In this document: positions 23,361 to 31,721 of the stretch, piece after piece
Position numbering within the stretch: the first letter of the stretch is position 1
How the letters are laid out: each line of letters opens with the position of its first letter
Assembly (NCBI RefSeq): GCF_003854275.1
Contig: NZ_QTQP01000049.1
Coordinates: forward strand, 1-52,280
Source of the DNA: Burkholderia sp. Bp8963
GTDB taxonomy: Bacteria > Pseudomonadota > Gammaproteobacteria > Burkholderiales > Burkholderiaceae
Direction: 5' to 3'
Length of the DNA stretch: 52,280 bases
Notes under the pieces: generated by a model
The model's database searches: none
Told to the model about the DNA's origin: nothing
The model's input: only the letters and a program-made list of their open reading frames with translations
Position numbers and translations under genes: made by a program

Positions 23361-25082
23361 ATGGCCAAGGAGATCACTTGCGATCTGGTCGTGGTCGGAT
23401 CGGGTGCTGCGGGCCTCGCCACCGCAATCACGGCACGCAAGCGCGGCCTCGATGTCATCGTGCTGGAAAAGGAGCCCGTGTTCGGTGGTACCACCGCGCT
23501 GTCGGGCGGGGTCTTGTGGATTCCGCTGAGCAAATATGGCCGACAGCAGAACCCGGCGGACACGGTCGAGCGTGTGCGCGAATACATGATGAGCGAGACG
23601 GGCAACCACTACGATGCCGCCTCGGTTCAGTGCTTTATCGAGAACGGGCCGGGAATGGTCGAGTTCTTCGAGCGCGAGACCGAGATGAAGTTCGTGCCCA
23701 CGCTCTATCCGGACTATCACCCGGATGCGCCCGGCGGCGTCGACATCGGCCGCTCGATCCTCGCCGCGCCCTATGACATTCGCGGGCTGGGCAAGGACAT
23801 GCGCCGCCTCAAGCCGCCGCTCGAGACGATCACCTTCATGGGAATGATGTTCAATTCCTCGAATGCGGACCTCAAGCACTTCTTCCGTGCGACCAAGTCC
23901 ATTGTTTCGTTCTTCTACGTGGCCCGGCGTCTGGCTACGCACGTCAAGGAGCTGGCGCTCTACCGGCGCGGGATCAACGTAACGAGCGGCAACGCGCTCG
24001 CCGCGAGGCTCGCGAAGTCGGCGCTGGCGATCGACATTCCGATCCTCACTTCGACGCCCGTCAAGGAACTGTTGAGCGAGAACGGCCAGGTGGTCGGTGT
24101 GCACGCGAGCGCAACGGAAGGTGACCTTCGGATAACCGCCCGGCACGGCGTCGTGCTGGCTTGTGGCGGCTTCCCGCACGATCTCGGGCGCATCGCGCAG
24201 GTCTATCCGCATGTGAAGCGTGGGGGCGAGCATCTGTCGCCCACGCCCGTCGGCAATACGGGCGACGGGCTGACCATGGCCGAGAAGGTGGGGGCTGCCG
24301 TGGACCTCGGCTTCCCCGATGCGTCGGCCTGGATGCCTGTCTCGAAGGTGCCCTTCGGCAACGGCCGCACAGGCGTATTCCCGCATCTGCTCGACCGCTA
24401 TAAGCCCGGCGTGATCGGCGTACTGCGGAACGGCCAGCGCTTCACCAATGAATCGAACTCCTACCACGATGTTGGCGCGGCGCTGATCCGCGCCTGCGAG
24501 GGTGAGCGGGAGACGGCGATGTGGCTGATCTGCGACAAGGTGGCGCTGGGCAAGTATGGACTGGGCTATGCCAAGCCCGCACCGATGCCGGTGGGGCCGT
24601 TGCTACGCAAAGGCTACCTCGTCAAGGGCGAGACGATCGGCGAGCTGGCGCGCAATTGCGGGATTGCGCCTGATGCGCTCGAGATGACGGTCCGTGCCTA
24701 CAACCTCGATGCCGAGCGCGGAGAAGACCCGGCGTTCCATCGCGGTCGCACATCGTTCAACCGTTATCTCGCCGATCCGGACAACAAGCCCAATCCATGC
24801 GTTGCGCCGATCGCGACCGGCCCCTTCTATGCGGTGAAGGTGGTGATGGGCGATCTGGGCACGTTCGACGGCCTCAGGACCAGCGTCACCGGCGAGGTGC
24901 TGCGGGCCGACGGCAGCCAGATCGACGGCCTTTACGCGGTCGGCAATGACCGGCGTAGCGTGATGGGCGGCAACTATCCGGGCGCCGGTATCACCCATGG
25001 GCCCAATATGACTTTCGGCTATGTCACAGGTAGCGCCATCGCTGCCAAAGCCAGGGCCTGCAAAGAGAAGGTATGCGCATGA
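23361..25082 (+). CDS. FAD-dependent desaturase, 3-ketosteroid delta-1-dehydrogenase / fumarate reductase flavoprotein type
   Basis: This 573-residue flavoprotein has the ADP-binding motif GSGAAG (13-18), E36, and FGGTTALSGG (41-50). The C-terminal part reads GLYAVGNDRRSVMGGNYPGA, then GITHGPNMTFGY. Y539 in NYPGAG matches the catalytic Tyr region of 3-ketosteroid dehydrogenases, which remove two hydrogens next to a ring ketone. AAGGAGAG supports the start at 23361 over a GTG six bases earlier. With the SDR it could desaturate a 4-oxocyclohexane ring toward a phenol. The substrate is inferred, and a steroid is unlikely given the neighbours. Confidence 0.87.
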   Translation: MAKEITCDLVVVGSGAAGLATAITARKRGLDVIVLEKEPVFGGTTALSGGVLWIPLSKYGRQQNPADTVERVREYMMSETGNHYDAASVQCFIENGPGMVEFFERETEMKFVPTLYPDYHPDAPGGVDIGRSILAAPYDIRGLGKDMRRLKPPLETITFMGMMFNSSNADLKHFFRATKSIVSFFYVARRLATHVKELALYRRGINVTSGNALAARLAKSALAIDIPILTSTPVKELLSENGQVVGVHASATEGDLRITARHGVVLACGGFPHDLGRIAQVYPHVKRGGEHLSPTPVGNTGDGLTMAEKVGAAVDLGFPDASAWMPVSKVPFGNGRTGVFPHLLDRYKPGVIGVLRNGQRFTNESNSYHDVGAALIRACEGERETAMWLICDKVALGKYGLGYAKPAPMPVGPLLRKGYLVKGETIGELARNCGIAPDALEMTVRAYNLDAERGEDPAFHRGRTSFNRYLADPDNKPNPCVAPIATGPFYAVKVVMGDLGTFDGLRTSVTGEVLRADGSQIDGLYAVGNDRRSVMGGNYPGAGITHGPNMTFGYVTGSAIAAKARACKEKVCA

Positions 25083-25426
25083 GCACCCACCCGATGTATC
25101 TGGCAAAGCCCCTCGTCGATTTGCGGGTCTACACCATCGCGCTGCGCAAGATGCCCGAGTTTCTCGAGGTGTTTGACAGGCTCGCCATGCCAATCCTGCT
25201 CGATACGCTTGGACATCCGCTCGGCTTTTGGACAAGTCTGGTCGGGCCGCAGAACCAGTTCACCCACTTGTGGGGGTATGACGATCTGGCGGACTACGAA
25301 CGACGATGCCTTGCGCGCGATACGCATCCGGATTTCCCGGCCTATCTGAAGGCATCGGGCCATCTGATCACGGCACAGGAGACACGACTCGTTCGTGCCG
25401 CCGCGCTGGATAGTGTCGCAGGGTAA
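25079..25426 (+). CDS. NIPSNAP-family protein
   Basis: This 115-residue ferredoxin-like-fold protein has VDLRVYTIALRKMPEFLEVF, LGFWTSLVGPQNQFTHLWGY and a C-terminal helix with DFPAYL, all typical of NIPSNAP proteins. The start at 25079 overlaps the desaturase stop (ATGA) and has GAGAAGG at a good distance; a Met six bases earlier is less well placed. Bacterial NIPSNAPs are common beside catabolic oxidoreductases, but their biochemical role is mostly unknown. Here it is the last gene of the SDR-desaturase run and may assist or isomerise an intermediate. Confidence 0.8.
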   Translation: MSTHPMYLAKPLVDLRVYTIALRKMPEFLEVFDRLAMPILLDTLGHPLGFWTSLVGPQNQFTHLWGYDDLADYERRCLARDTHPDFPAYLKASGHLITAQETRLVRAAALDSVAG

Positions 25427-25507
25427 GCCGAAGGCAAGGTTCTCGACGAACGGCGCCCGCGGCTACGGCGCCGCAATAAAACCATATCAATCTCTGGAGA
25501 CATCGCA

Positions 25508-25585
25508 ATGGAAATGCTCGATCGCACCGGCCCCGCCGGCGCGCTGCCCCCGTTCGTCCATCACGTGGCTGGAGGGCAGCAATGA
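25508..25585 (+). CDS. 25-residue leader ORF coupled to the MFS transporter
   Basis: An ATG at 25508 with GGAGA upstream opens a 25-residue frame (MEMLDRTGPAGALPPFVHHV, then AGGQQ). Its stop overlaps the MFS start as ATGA at 25582-25585. The arrangement suggests translational coupling. It could be a leader peptide, or the surviving first codons of a lost gene. No function is recognised. Confidence 0.4.
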   Translation: MEMLDRTGPAGALPPFVHHVAGGQQ

Positions 25586-26949
25586 AGACCTTCGAACGCG
25601 TCGTCGATACCCAGGCCTTCATTGACGGCCAACGGTTCTCGCCATTTCAATGGGTCATCCTCGTGCTGTGCTTTCTCGTTGTCGCGGCCGACGGCTACGA
25701 CACGGCAGCCATCGGCTTCATCGCGCCGTCGCTCGTGCAGCAGTGGGGCATTGCGCGAGTCGCGCTCGGTCCGGTGATGAGCGCGGCGCTGGTCGGGCTC
25801 GGCATCGGTGCGGTACTGGCCGGCCCGCTCGCCGACCGTCTCGGGCGCAAGACCGTGCTGGTGCTTTCCGTGGCGTTTTTCGGACTGTGGAGTCTTGCGG
25901 CGGCATTCGCCAACTCGGTTGAGTCACTGACCGTCCTGCGCTTCTGCACCGGGCTCGGACTCGGCGCGGCGATGCCGAACGCCGTCACGCTGATGTCCGA
26001 ATATGCGCCGACGCGCGTGCGCGCGGTCGTCGTCAATGCGATGTTTTGTGGATTTTCCACAGGCCTCGCGCTCGGCGGATTCGCGTCCGCATGGATGATT
26101 CCGCATTTTGGCTGGCAAAGCGTGCTGGTCGCGGGCGGTATCGGGCCGATCGTGCTGACGGTTCTGCTGATTCTGCTGTTGCCGGAGTCGGTTCAGTTCA
26201 TGGCGGTGCGTCGGCGCGCCGACGCAAAAATCGCGCGCATTCTCGGCCGCATCGCACGTGGCGCGTTACTTGAAGGCTGCCGTTTCGTCACCCCGGAGGG
26301 CAGCGACAGCACGAAGTGCGAATCGGCCATTCGCGTCGTGCTGTCGCGCCAGTATCGCTTCGGCACGCTGATGTTGTGGCTCGCGTACTTCATGGGCCTG
26401 CTGATCTACTATCTGCTGACCAATTGGCTGCCTACGCTCTTTCGCGACACCGGCTTCTCCGGCGAGCGCGCTGCGCTCATGACGTCGCTGTTCCCGCTCG
26501 GCGGTGTGCTCGGCAACCTCTGCGTGGGCTGGGTCATGGACCGTCTCAACGCCAACCGCGTGATTGCGGCAACGTATGTGCTGGCCGCACTGATGGTCCT
26601 GCTGGTGGGGCGCGGTGTCGGACATCAGTTGTGGCTCGGCACGCTCGTCTTTTTGACCGGCACACTGGTGACGAGCGCAGTGACGTCGATGTCCGCGCTC
26701 GCTGCCGCCTTTTATCCGACGCATGGGCGGGCGACAGGCGTCGCATGGATGCTCGGCGTCGGGCGCATCGGCGGGGTGGCCGGAGCGCTGGTCGGTGCGG
26801 CGTTGATGGGCTTCGGCTGGCAGTTCGGATCGGTATTCAGCCTGCTCGCGCTCCCGGCTCTCGTGTCCTCGTTCGCGCTGTTCGCGATGATCGGGCGCGG
26901 CGGCAGCCTGGCCCAGCCGGGCGCGCGTGGAAGCGTATCCATGCACTAG
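25582..26949 (+). CDS. MFS transporter, aromatic acid:H+ symporter type (PcaK/BenK-like)
   Basis: This 455-residue protein has about 12 membrane helices. AAHS-type features include VVAADGYDTAAIGFIAPSLV in helix 1, whose D-G-x-D pattern is needed for transport in PcaK, and the loop 2-3 motif GPLADRLGRK. A large central loop and PTHGRATGVAWMLGVGRIG follow. It should import an aromatic or cyclic carboxylate. It lies between the P450/SDR/desaturase genes and the porin, so it probably serves the same pathway. GGAGGG lies upstream of the start. Confidence 0.87.
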   Translation: MKTFERVVDTQAFIDGQRFSPFQWVILVLCFLVVAADGYDTAAIGFIAPSLVQQWGIARVALGPVMSAALVGLGIGAVLAGPLADRLGRKTVLVLSVAFFGLWSLAAAFANSVESLTVLRFCTGLGLGAAMPNAVTLMSEYAPTRVRAVVVNAMFCGFSTGLALGGFASAWMIPHFGWQSVLVAGGIGPIVLTVLLILLLPESVQFMAVRRRADAKIARILGRIARGALLEGCRFVTPEGSDSTKCESAIRVVLSRQYRFGTLMLWLAYFMGLLIYYLLTNWLPTLFRDTGFSGERAALMTSLFPLGGVLGNLCVGWVMDRLNANRVIAATYVLAALMVLLVGRGVGHQLWLGTLVFLTGTLVTSAVTSMSALAAAFYPTHGRATGVAWMLGVGRIGGVAGALVGAALMGFGWQFGSVFSLLALPALVSSFALFAMIGRGGSLAQPGARGSVSMH

Positions 26950-27039
26950 CGAGGGGGCGCTGTTTGATTCGCCGCCGTTCATTCTGAATAAAAATAAATT
27001 AGATATACAAAGTAATAAATCGGTTATGGAGATACATGG

Positions 27040-28215
27040 ATGAAAAAAGCGATTCTCGCATTGGCTCCGCTTTGTCTGTATGGTGCATCGGCGTGCGCGC
27101 AAAGCAGTCTGACACTATACGGCGTGCTGGACGAAGGGATCATGTTCAACAGCAACGTCGCCACCGGCCCGTCGCAGGGCGGGCACAAGTGGTACCTCGA
27201 CTCGCTCAATGGCATGTATGGCAGCCGCTGGGGCATGAAGGGAGCCGAAGACCTCGGCGGGGGGATGCGTGCCATCTTCACGCTTGAATCCGGCGTGAAC
27301 CTGAATACGGGAGCCGCCGGGCAAGGTGGGCTCATGTTCGGACGGCAGGCGGCCGTTGGCGTGAGCGACCGTCGCTTCGGCGACATCACGCTCGGGCGGC
27401 AGTACGATTCGGTCGTCAACTATGCGCAGGCCGTCACGATCCAGGGCTATCTGGCCAGCGAAGTTTTCCAGCATCCAGGCGACTTCGACAACAGCGCGAA
27501 CTCGCTGCGCACCAACAACTCGATTCGCTACGCGAGCCCGAACATCAATGGACTCACGTTTGGCGCCGAGTGGAGCGTGGGCGGCCAACCCGGCAATATC
27601 AGCGGTAACGGCGGCTATTCGGCCGGTGCGGCATACTCCAACGGCGTGGTGACCCTCGCGGCCGCTTACCTGTACTTCAAGAATCCGACCGCCGCCACCG
27701 CGGGCCAGGGTTTCTTCACGAGCAACGGCAGCGGGACGCAGTTGATCGGTATCCTGAACAAGGGTTATGCAAGTGCGAATTCTTATCAGGTGGCGGTCGC
27801 GGGCGCGCTGTACACAGTCGGACCGGTGCAGATTGGCGCGTCGTGGTCGAACGTCGAGTACGGCAATATCGTGGCACTGGGCGGGGCGAGTGCGAGGTTC
27901 AATAACATTGATGCGGGTGTCAAGTGGATGGTCACGCCGGCATTCAGTCTCGGCGCGGCCTACGATTACGCGAAGGGCAGCAACGTCCGCACGCCGGATG
28001 GTGCAAACGTCGGCAATCAGCATTTCAACCAGTTCAGCGTGATCGCCGATTACTTTCTTTCGAAGCAAACCGATCTCTACGCCGAGGGCGCGTACCAGAT
28101 CGCGGCGGGTACGTCGTCCACCGGTGCGCCTGCGGTGGCCAACATCGGCAATGCCGGCGACTCGTCGAACAGCCGCCAGGCGCTCGTGCGCGCCGCGATT
28201 CGCCACCGGTTCTGA
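27040..28215 (+). CDS. Outer-membrane porin (Burkholderia/Neisseria trimeric type)
   Basis: This 391-residue protein begins with a Sec signal (KKAILALAPLCLYGASACAQ). The mature N-terminus SSLTLYGVLDEGI is typical of the 16-stranded porin family, with GSRWGMKGAEDLGGGMRAIF and GRQAAVGVSDRRFGDITLGR next. The chain ends in a C-terminal Phe (AAIRHRF), the outer-membrane assembly signal. Porins of this type often sit in aromatic-acid operons and allow entry of the substrate. It follows the MFS gene by 90 bases, a gap that is AT-rich and may contain its own promoter. Confidence 0.9.
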   Translation: MKKAILALAPLCLYGASACAQSSLTLYGVLDEGIMFNSNVATGPSQGGHKWYLDSLNGMYGSRWGMKGAEDLGGGMRAIFTLESGVNLNTGAAGQGGLMFGRQAAVGVSDRRFGDITLGRQYDSVVNYAQAVTIQGYLASEVFQHPGDFDNSANSLRTNNSIRYASPNINGLTFGAEWSVGGQPGNISGNGGYSAGAAYSNGVVTLAAAYLYFKNPTAATAGQGFFTSNGSGTQLIGILNKGYASANSYQVAVAGALYTVGPVQIGASWSNVEYGNIVALGGASARFNNIDAGVKWMVTPAFSLGAAYDYAKGSNVRTPDGANVGNQHFNQFSVIADYFLSKQTDLYAEGAYQIAAGTSSTGAPAVANIGNAGDSSNSRQALVRAAIRHRF

Positions 28216-28318
28216 CGCATCGCTGCACGCACAAGCCGATTCTTACACCAGTCGAACAGGGGTATCGCTTGGGCGCGTGTCCTTGCGCCGGGATGCGCGC
28301 TCGTCTTGATCGCGCGGC

Positions 28319-28344
28319 AGGGCAGTCCGGCCGTGGACTGCCCT
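28319..28344. terminator. Hairpin between the porin and pobR, terminator-like
   Basis: AGGGCAGTCC at 28319-28328 and GGACTGCCCT at 28335-28344 form a perfect 10-bp stem with a 6-base loop. It lies between convergent genes, as expected for a shared terminator, although no T-run follows on either side. Confidence 0.45.
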
Positions 28345-28433
28345 CCGAAGCCTGCTTCGATACGACTTCGGTACGACAGGTTCTACCGGATCGCGTTAGT
28401 GCGACCCAACCCGTCGGGCGGGCAACAGCGAAG

Positions 28434-29306
28434 TCATTTTCGCTTGCGGAAAGCGTTTGGCGTAACGCCAGTGAATCTCTTGAAGAATCGCGTGAAATAC
28501 GCCGGCTCCGTGAAGCCCAGAAAGTCGGATACCTGATTGATATTGAGCGAGGTGTAGGTGAGACTGCGCTTCGCCTCGAGCAACAATCTCTGATGGACCA
28601 GAGCGAGCGCGCTCTTGCCTGCCATTCGCTGGCAGACCATATTCAAATACACCGGCGTCACGCCCAGGCGTTCGGCGTAGCGGCTGATGGGAAAATGTTC
28701 GCGGTAGTGCTTCTCGATCAAGCCGGAGAAGGCCTTCAGGTGGGCCTGGCCACGATCCTGAGATTCGGCCCGTTCCTCGCCCTGTTGATCCTGGCGGCTG
28801 ACCCATACGACGAGCGCGCTCACGAGCGAGCGAAGCAGCAAGTCCCTTGAAGGCGCAGGGAAGCTGTATTCCTGATTCAGCTGGCTGCACAGGGTGTTCA
28901 GGTAAGGCAGGTCGTTGCCGACCGAATAGCAGCCCGGATGCTCCAGCACGCGGCGAGGCGCATCGATCTGCTGCTGAAGCCAGTTCACCAGGGGCGCGGC
29001 GATCGTGATCACGTAACCGTCGACCTCCGGAGAGAACTGGAAGCCGTGTACGCACATCGGCGGTACGACCTGGACGGATGGCGTGTTTATCCGGGTTTTC
29101 TCGCCCTCGATTTCCAGCTCCGCGACGCCTTTCTGGACATACAGGAGTTGCACGAGGTCCGCGTGCGTGTGTCGCCGGATTTCCCAGTCGTGCAAGCTGC
29201 TGCGCTCAGGTATCGACTCGCAGTGCAGCAAGTCGAGCGTGCTCCAGTCAGGTTCCTCTCCATATAGCTTGAAGACGGGGATGTCGTGTTGCGCTGGCTG
29301 TTTCAT
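28434..29306 (-). CDS. pobR: AraC-family activator of pobA (PobR-like)
   Basis: This 290-residue regulator has an N-terminal sensing domain (HTHADLVQLLYVQKGVAELE; VHGFQFSPEVDGYVITIAAP) and a C-terminal AraC DNA-binding domain (YAERLGVTPVYLNMVCQRMA; SDFLGFTEPAYFTRFFKRFT). It is divergent from pobA with 183 bases between starts. AraC-type PobR proteins activate pobA in response to 4-hydroxybenzoate. It is a paralogue of the AraC protein at 21424-22356, sharing the order of domains and the motif HGF-F near the end of the sensing domain. Confidence 0.87.
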   Translation of the reverse strand: MKQPAQHDIPVFKLYGEEPDWSTLDLLHCESIPERSSLHDWEIRRHTHADLVQLLYVQKGVAELEIEGEKTRINTPSVQVVPPMCVHGFQFSPEVDGYVITIAAPLVNWLQQQIDAPRRVLEHPGCYSVGNDLPYLNTLCSQLNQEYSFPAPSRDLLLRSLVSALVVWVSRQDQQGEERAESQDRGQAHLKAFSGLIEKHYREHFPISRYAERLGVTPVYLNMVCQRMAGKSALALVHQRLLLEAKRSLTYTSLNINQVSDFLGFTEPAYFTRFFKRFTGVTPNAFRKRK

Positions 29307-29336
29307 GGTTTCGTCACACGTATATCGGCCCGCAAG

Positions 29337-29353
29337 GGACTTTCTAAAAGTCC
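29337..29353. promoter_or_regulatory. Palindrome in the pobR-pobA intergenic region
   Basis: GGACTTTCTAAAAGTCC has perfect 7-base arms around CTA. It lies 30 bases upstream of the pobR start within the divergent promoter region, followed by an AT-rich stretch suited to promoters. It is a candidate PobR operator or promoter element. Confidence 0.35.
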
Positions 29354-29489
29354 AATTTTAATCGAGAAAATTGCCTTACCAGCGGTTCAGTTTTCCAGAA
29401 AAATGCAATTCAACCGTGGCGCCAATGAGTGGGGCTCGAAGAGCAAGGCAGAAAGGTCACGGTGTAAAGGAATACAGGAGACATCGGTC

Positions 29490-30674
29490 ATGAAGACCCA
29501 AGTAGCGATCATCGGTGCGGGGCCGTCCGGCCTGCTTTTGGGACAGTTGCTGCACAAGGCGGGCATCGACAACGTCATTATTGAACGCCAGAGCGGCGAA
29601 TACGTGCTCGGCCGAATCCGCGCGGGCGTGCTCGAGCAGGGCACGGTCGACCTGATGCGCGAAGCGGGTGTGAGCGAGCGCATGGATGCGGAAGGGTTGG
29701 TTCACGACGGCATCGAACTCGTTTTCGGTGGGCGACGCGACCGGATCGACCTGAAGGCGCTCACCGGTGGTTCGTCGGTATTGGTATATGGCCAGACCGA
29801 AGTGACGCGCGATCTGATGGCGGCGCGCGAGGCCAGCGGCGCGACCACGATTTATGAAGCGACCAACGTTCAGTTGTACGACGTGAAAGGCGAAGCGCCA
29901 TACGTCACATTCGAAAAAAACGGCGAGACATGCCGTCTGGATTGCGATTACATCGCGGGCTGCGACGGCTTTCATGGCGTTTCACGCAAGACGATTCCTG
30001 CGGACGTGCTCACGCACTATGAGCGTGTCTATCCATTTGGCTGGCTCGGCCTGCTCGCCGACACACCGCCTGTCAATCACGAACTGATTTACGCGCATCA
30101 CGAACGGGGTTTTGTGCTATGCAGCCAGCGTTCGGCGACGCGCAGCCGTTACTACCTGCAAGTGCCATTGACCGAGAAGGTCGAGGACTGGTCCGACGAA
30201 CGCTTCTGGGAAGAGTTGAAGACGCGCCTGCCGGAGGACGTGGCGGAGAAGGTGGTCACGGGTCCGTCGCTCGAGAAGAGCATCGCGCCGCTGCGCAGTT
30301 ACGTCGTTGAGCCGATGCAGTACGGCAAGCTGTTTCTCGTTGGCGACGCGGCACATATCGTGCCGCCGACCGGCGCGAAGGGCCTGAATCTCGCTGCGAG
30401 CGACGTGAGCACGCTGTATCGGATTCTGAACCGCGTCTATCGCGATGGCCGCACCGATCTACTGGAAAAGTACTCGCAGATCGCACTGCGTCGCGTGTGG
30501 AAGGCAGAACGTTTCTCGTGGTTCATGACGAATCTCCTGCACGAGTTCTCGGAGCGCGACGCGTTCGACAAGCGCATGCAGCGTACCGACTACGACTATT
30601 ACAGGACTTCCGAAGCGGGACTGAAGACGATCGCGGAAAACTACGTTGGTTTGCCGTACGAGGCTATCGAGTGA
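29490..30674 (+). CDS. pobA: 4-hydroxybenzoate 3-monooxygenase (p-hydroxybenzoate hydroxylase)
   Basis: This 394-residue flavoprotein has exactly the classical PHBH length. The FAD motif is GAGPSG (9-14). All substrate and active-site residues known from the Pseudomonas enzyme sit at the same numbers: Y201, S212, R214, R220, Y222, P293, T294, N300 and Y385. It converts 4-hydroxybenzoate, NADPH and O2 to protocatechuate in the cytoplasm. GGAG precedes the ATG at 29490, which fits the known N-terminus better than an earlier in-frame start. Ring-cleavage genes are not in this window. It is the natural sink for the cyclohexane or aromatic acid pathway encoded just upstream. Confidence 0.97.
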   Translation: MKTQVAIIGAGPSGLLLGQLLHKAGIDNVIIERQSGEYVLGRIRAGVLEQGTVDLMREAGVSERMDAEGLVHDGIELVFGGRRDRIDLKALTGGSSVLVYGQTEVTRDLMAAREASGATTIYEATNVQLYDVKGEAPYVTFEKNGETCRLDCDYIAGCDGFHGVSRKTIPADVLTHYERVYPFGWLGLLADTPPVNHELIYAHHERGFVLCSQRSATRSRYYLQVPLTEKVEDWSDERFWEELKTRLPEDVAEKVVTGPSLEKSIAPLRSYVVEPMQYGKLFLVGDAAHIVPPTGAKGLNLAASDVSTLYRILNRVYRDGRTDLLEKYSQIALRRVWKAERFSWFMTNLLHEFSERDAFDKRMQRTDYDYYRTSEAGLKTIAENYVGLPYEAIE

Positions 30675-30918
30675 TGGCAACGGCGATGTTTGCTTGATTC
30701 GCACTCGTCGTCCATGAAGATGTATCTCGGGGTGCGCCGCCTGGTATCCCGAGATCGTCGATCGAGTCCCGCACGGCGAACTGAATCGACAGGGTCCCGC
30801 TTTCGGTTCTCGACGCTCGCCTGAACGAACGACAGCTGCGGCAGCGGACCGGTTGTTGGCGCTCCGCTGCAGTGCTAGGCTGAAGGCGTCATCTTTCCAG
30901 CCAGGCGGAGAAAAGCAA

Positions 30919-31497
30919 ATGGTCGAAGCTTCCGAACTGAAGTCGGGCATGGTCGTCATGCTTGGAGGTGAACTTCACAGCGTCGTCAGCGCTGGGTACC
31001 ACGCCGGCGGCGGCCAGCAGAGTAGCGCAGTCTTTGCCAAGGTCAAGAACCTGAAGACCGGTCACATCAAGGAGCTGCGGCTTCACACGAGCGACAAGCT
31101 CGAAGAGTTCGCGCTCGATCGCAAGGAGATGGAATATCTGTACACGGATGGTGTCGCCTTCTACTTCATGAATCCCGACACCTTCGAACAGATCAGTTTT
31201 CCGTCGGAAACCATCGGCGCATACGAAAAGTTTCTTCAGCCCAATATGCGAATCCCGGTGCAGCTCTACGAGGGCGAGCCCGTCAGCATTGCATTTCCCG
31301 CGGCGGTCGAGTTGAGCGTCGTATCCACGCCGCCCGGCCTGCACGAGCATGAAACCTCCACCTTCAAGACAGCCACGCTCGAAAACGGCATGGAAGTGCT
31401 CGTTCCTCAGTTCATTAAAGAAGAGGACACGGTTCGAATCGAAGTCGCCTCAGGAAAATACCTGGAGCGGGTACGACGAGGGACGCGAAAACCGTGA
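30919..31497 (+). CDS. Elongation factor P paralogue lacking the usual modified residue
   Basis: This 192-residue protein has the three EF-P beta-barrel domains: VEASELKSGMVVMLGGELH, FAKVKNLKTGHIKE, YLYTDGVAFYFMNPDTFEQI, and a C-terminal SGKYLERV like EF-P/eIF5A. EF-P rescues ribosomes stalled at polyproline. The domain I loop, which carries the modified Lys or Arg in ordinary EF-P (KPGKG in E. coli), here reads YHAGGGQQSS with no Lys or Arg. It is therefore probably a second, divergent EF-P-like protein rather than the housekeeping one. It stands alone between pobA and the TetR gene. Confidence 0.85.
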   Translation: MVEASELKSGMVVMLGGELHSVVSAGYHAGGGQQSSAVFAKVKNLKTGHIKELRLHTSDKLEEFALDRKEMEYLYTDGVAFYFMNPDTFEQISFPSETIGAYEKFLQPNMRIPVQLYEGEPVSIAFPAAVELSVVSTPPGLHEHETSTFKTATLENGMEVLVPQFIKEEDTVRIEVASGKYLERVRRGTRKP

Positions 31498-31721
31498 CTG
31501 CAGCACTTTTTTGTCCTGCCAAAGGCGCCCGCGTCGGCCAACACCATGCAATACTCGCGAAGTATCTTCGGCCCACGTGGCAGCAAACATGATGAACAGC
31601 TCGAGCCTGAGCCTCACTTCCGCTGACGTACGCCAAGATTCCAGCGTATGGTTTTCTGCATACAAGTTCGGGTGGGGGTACGGCGCGTTTGCGTTGCCAG
31701 GTGCTATCTGCACAATTATGC

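Noticed and set aside
23361..25082. Steroid degradation role for the 3-ketosteroid-dehydrogenase-like gene
   Set aside because: No other steroid catabolism genes are present, and the neighbours (P450 fusion, SDR, aromatic-acid importer, PobA) favour a small cyclic carboxylate.
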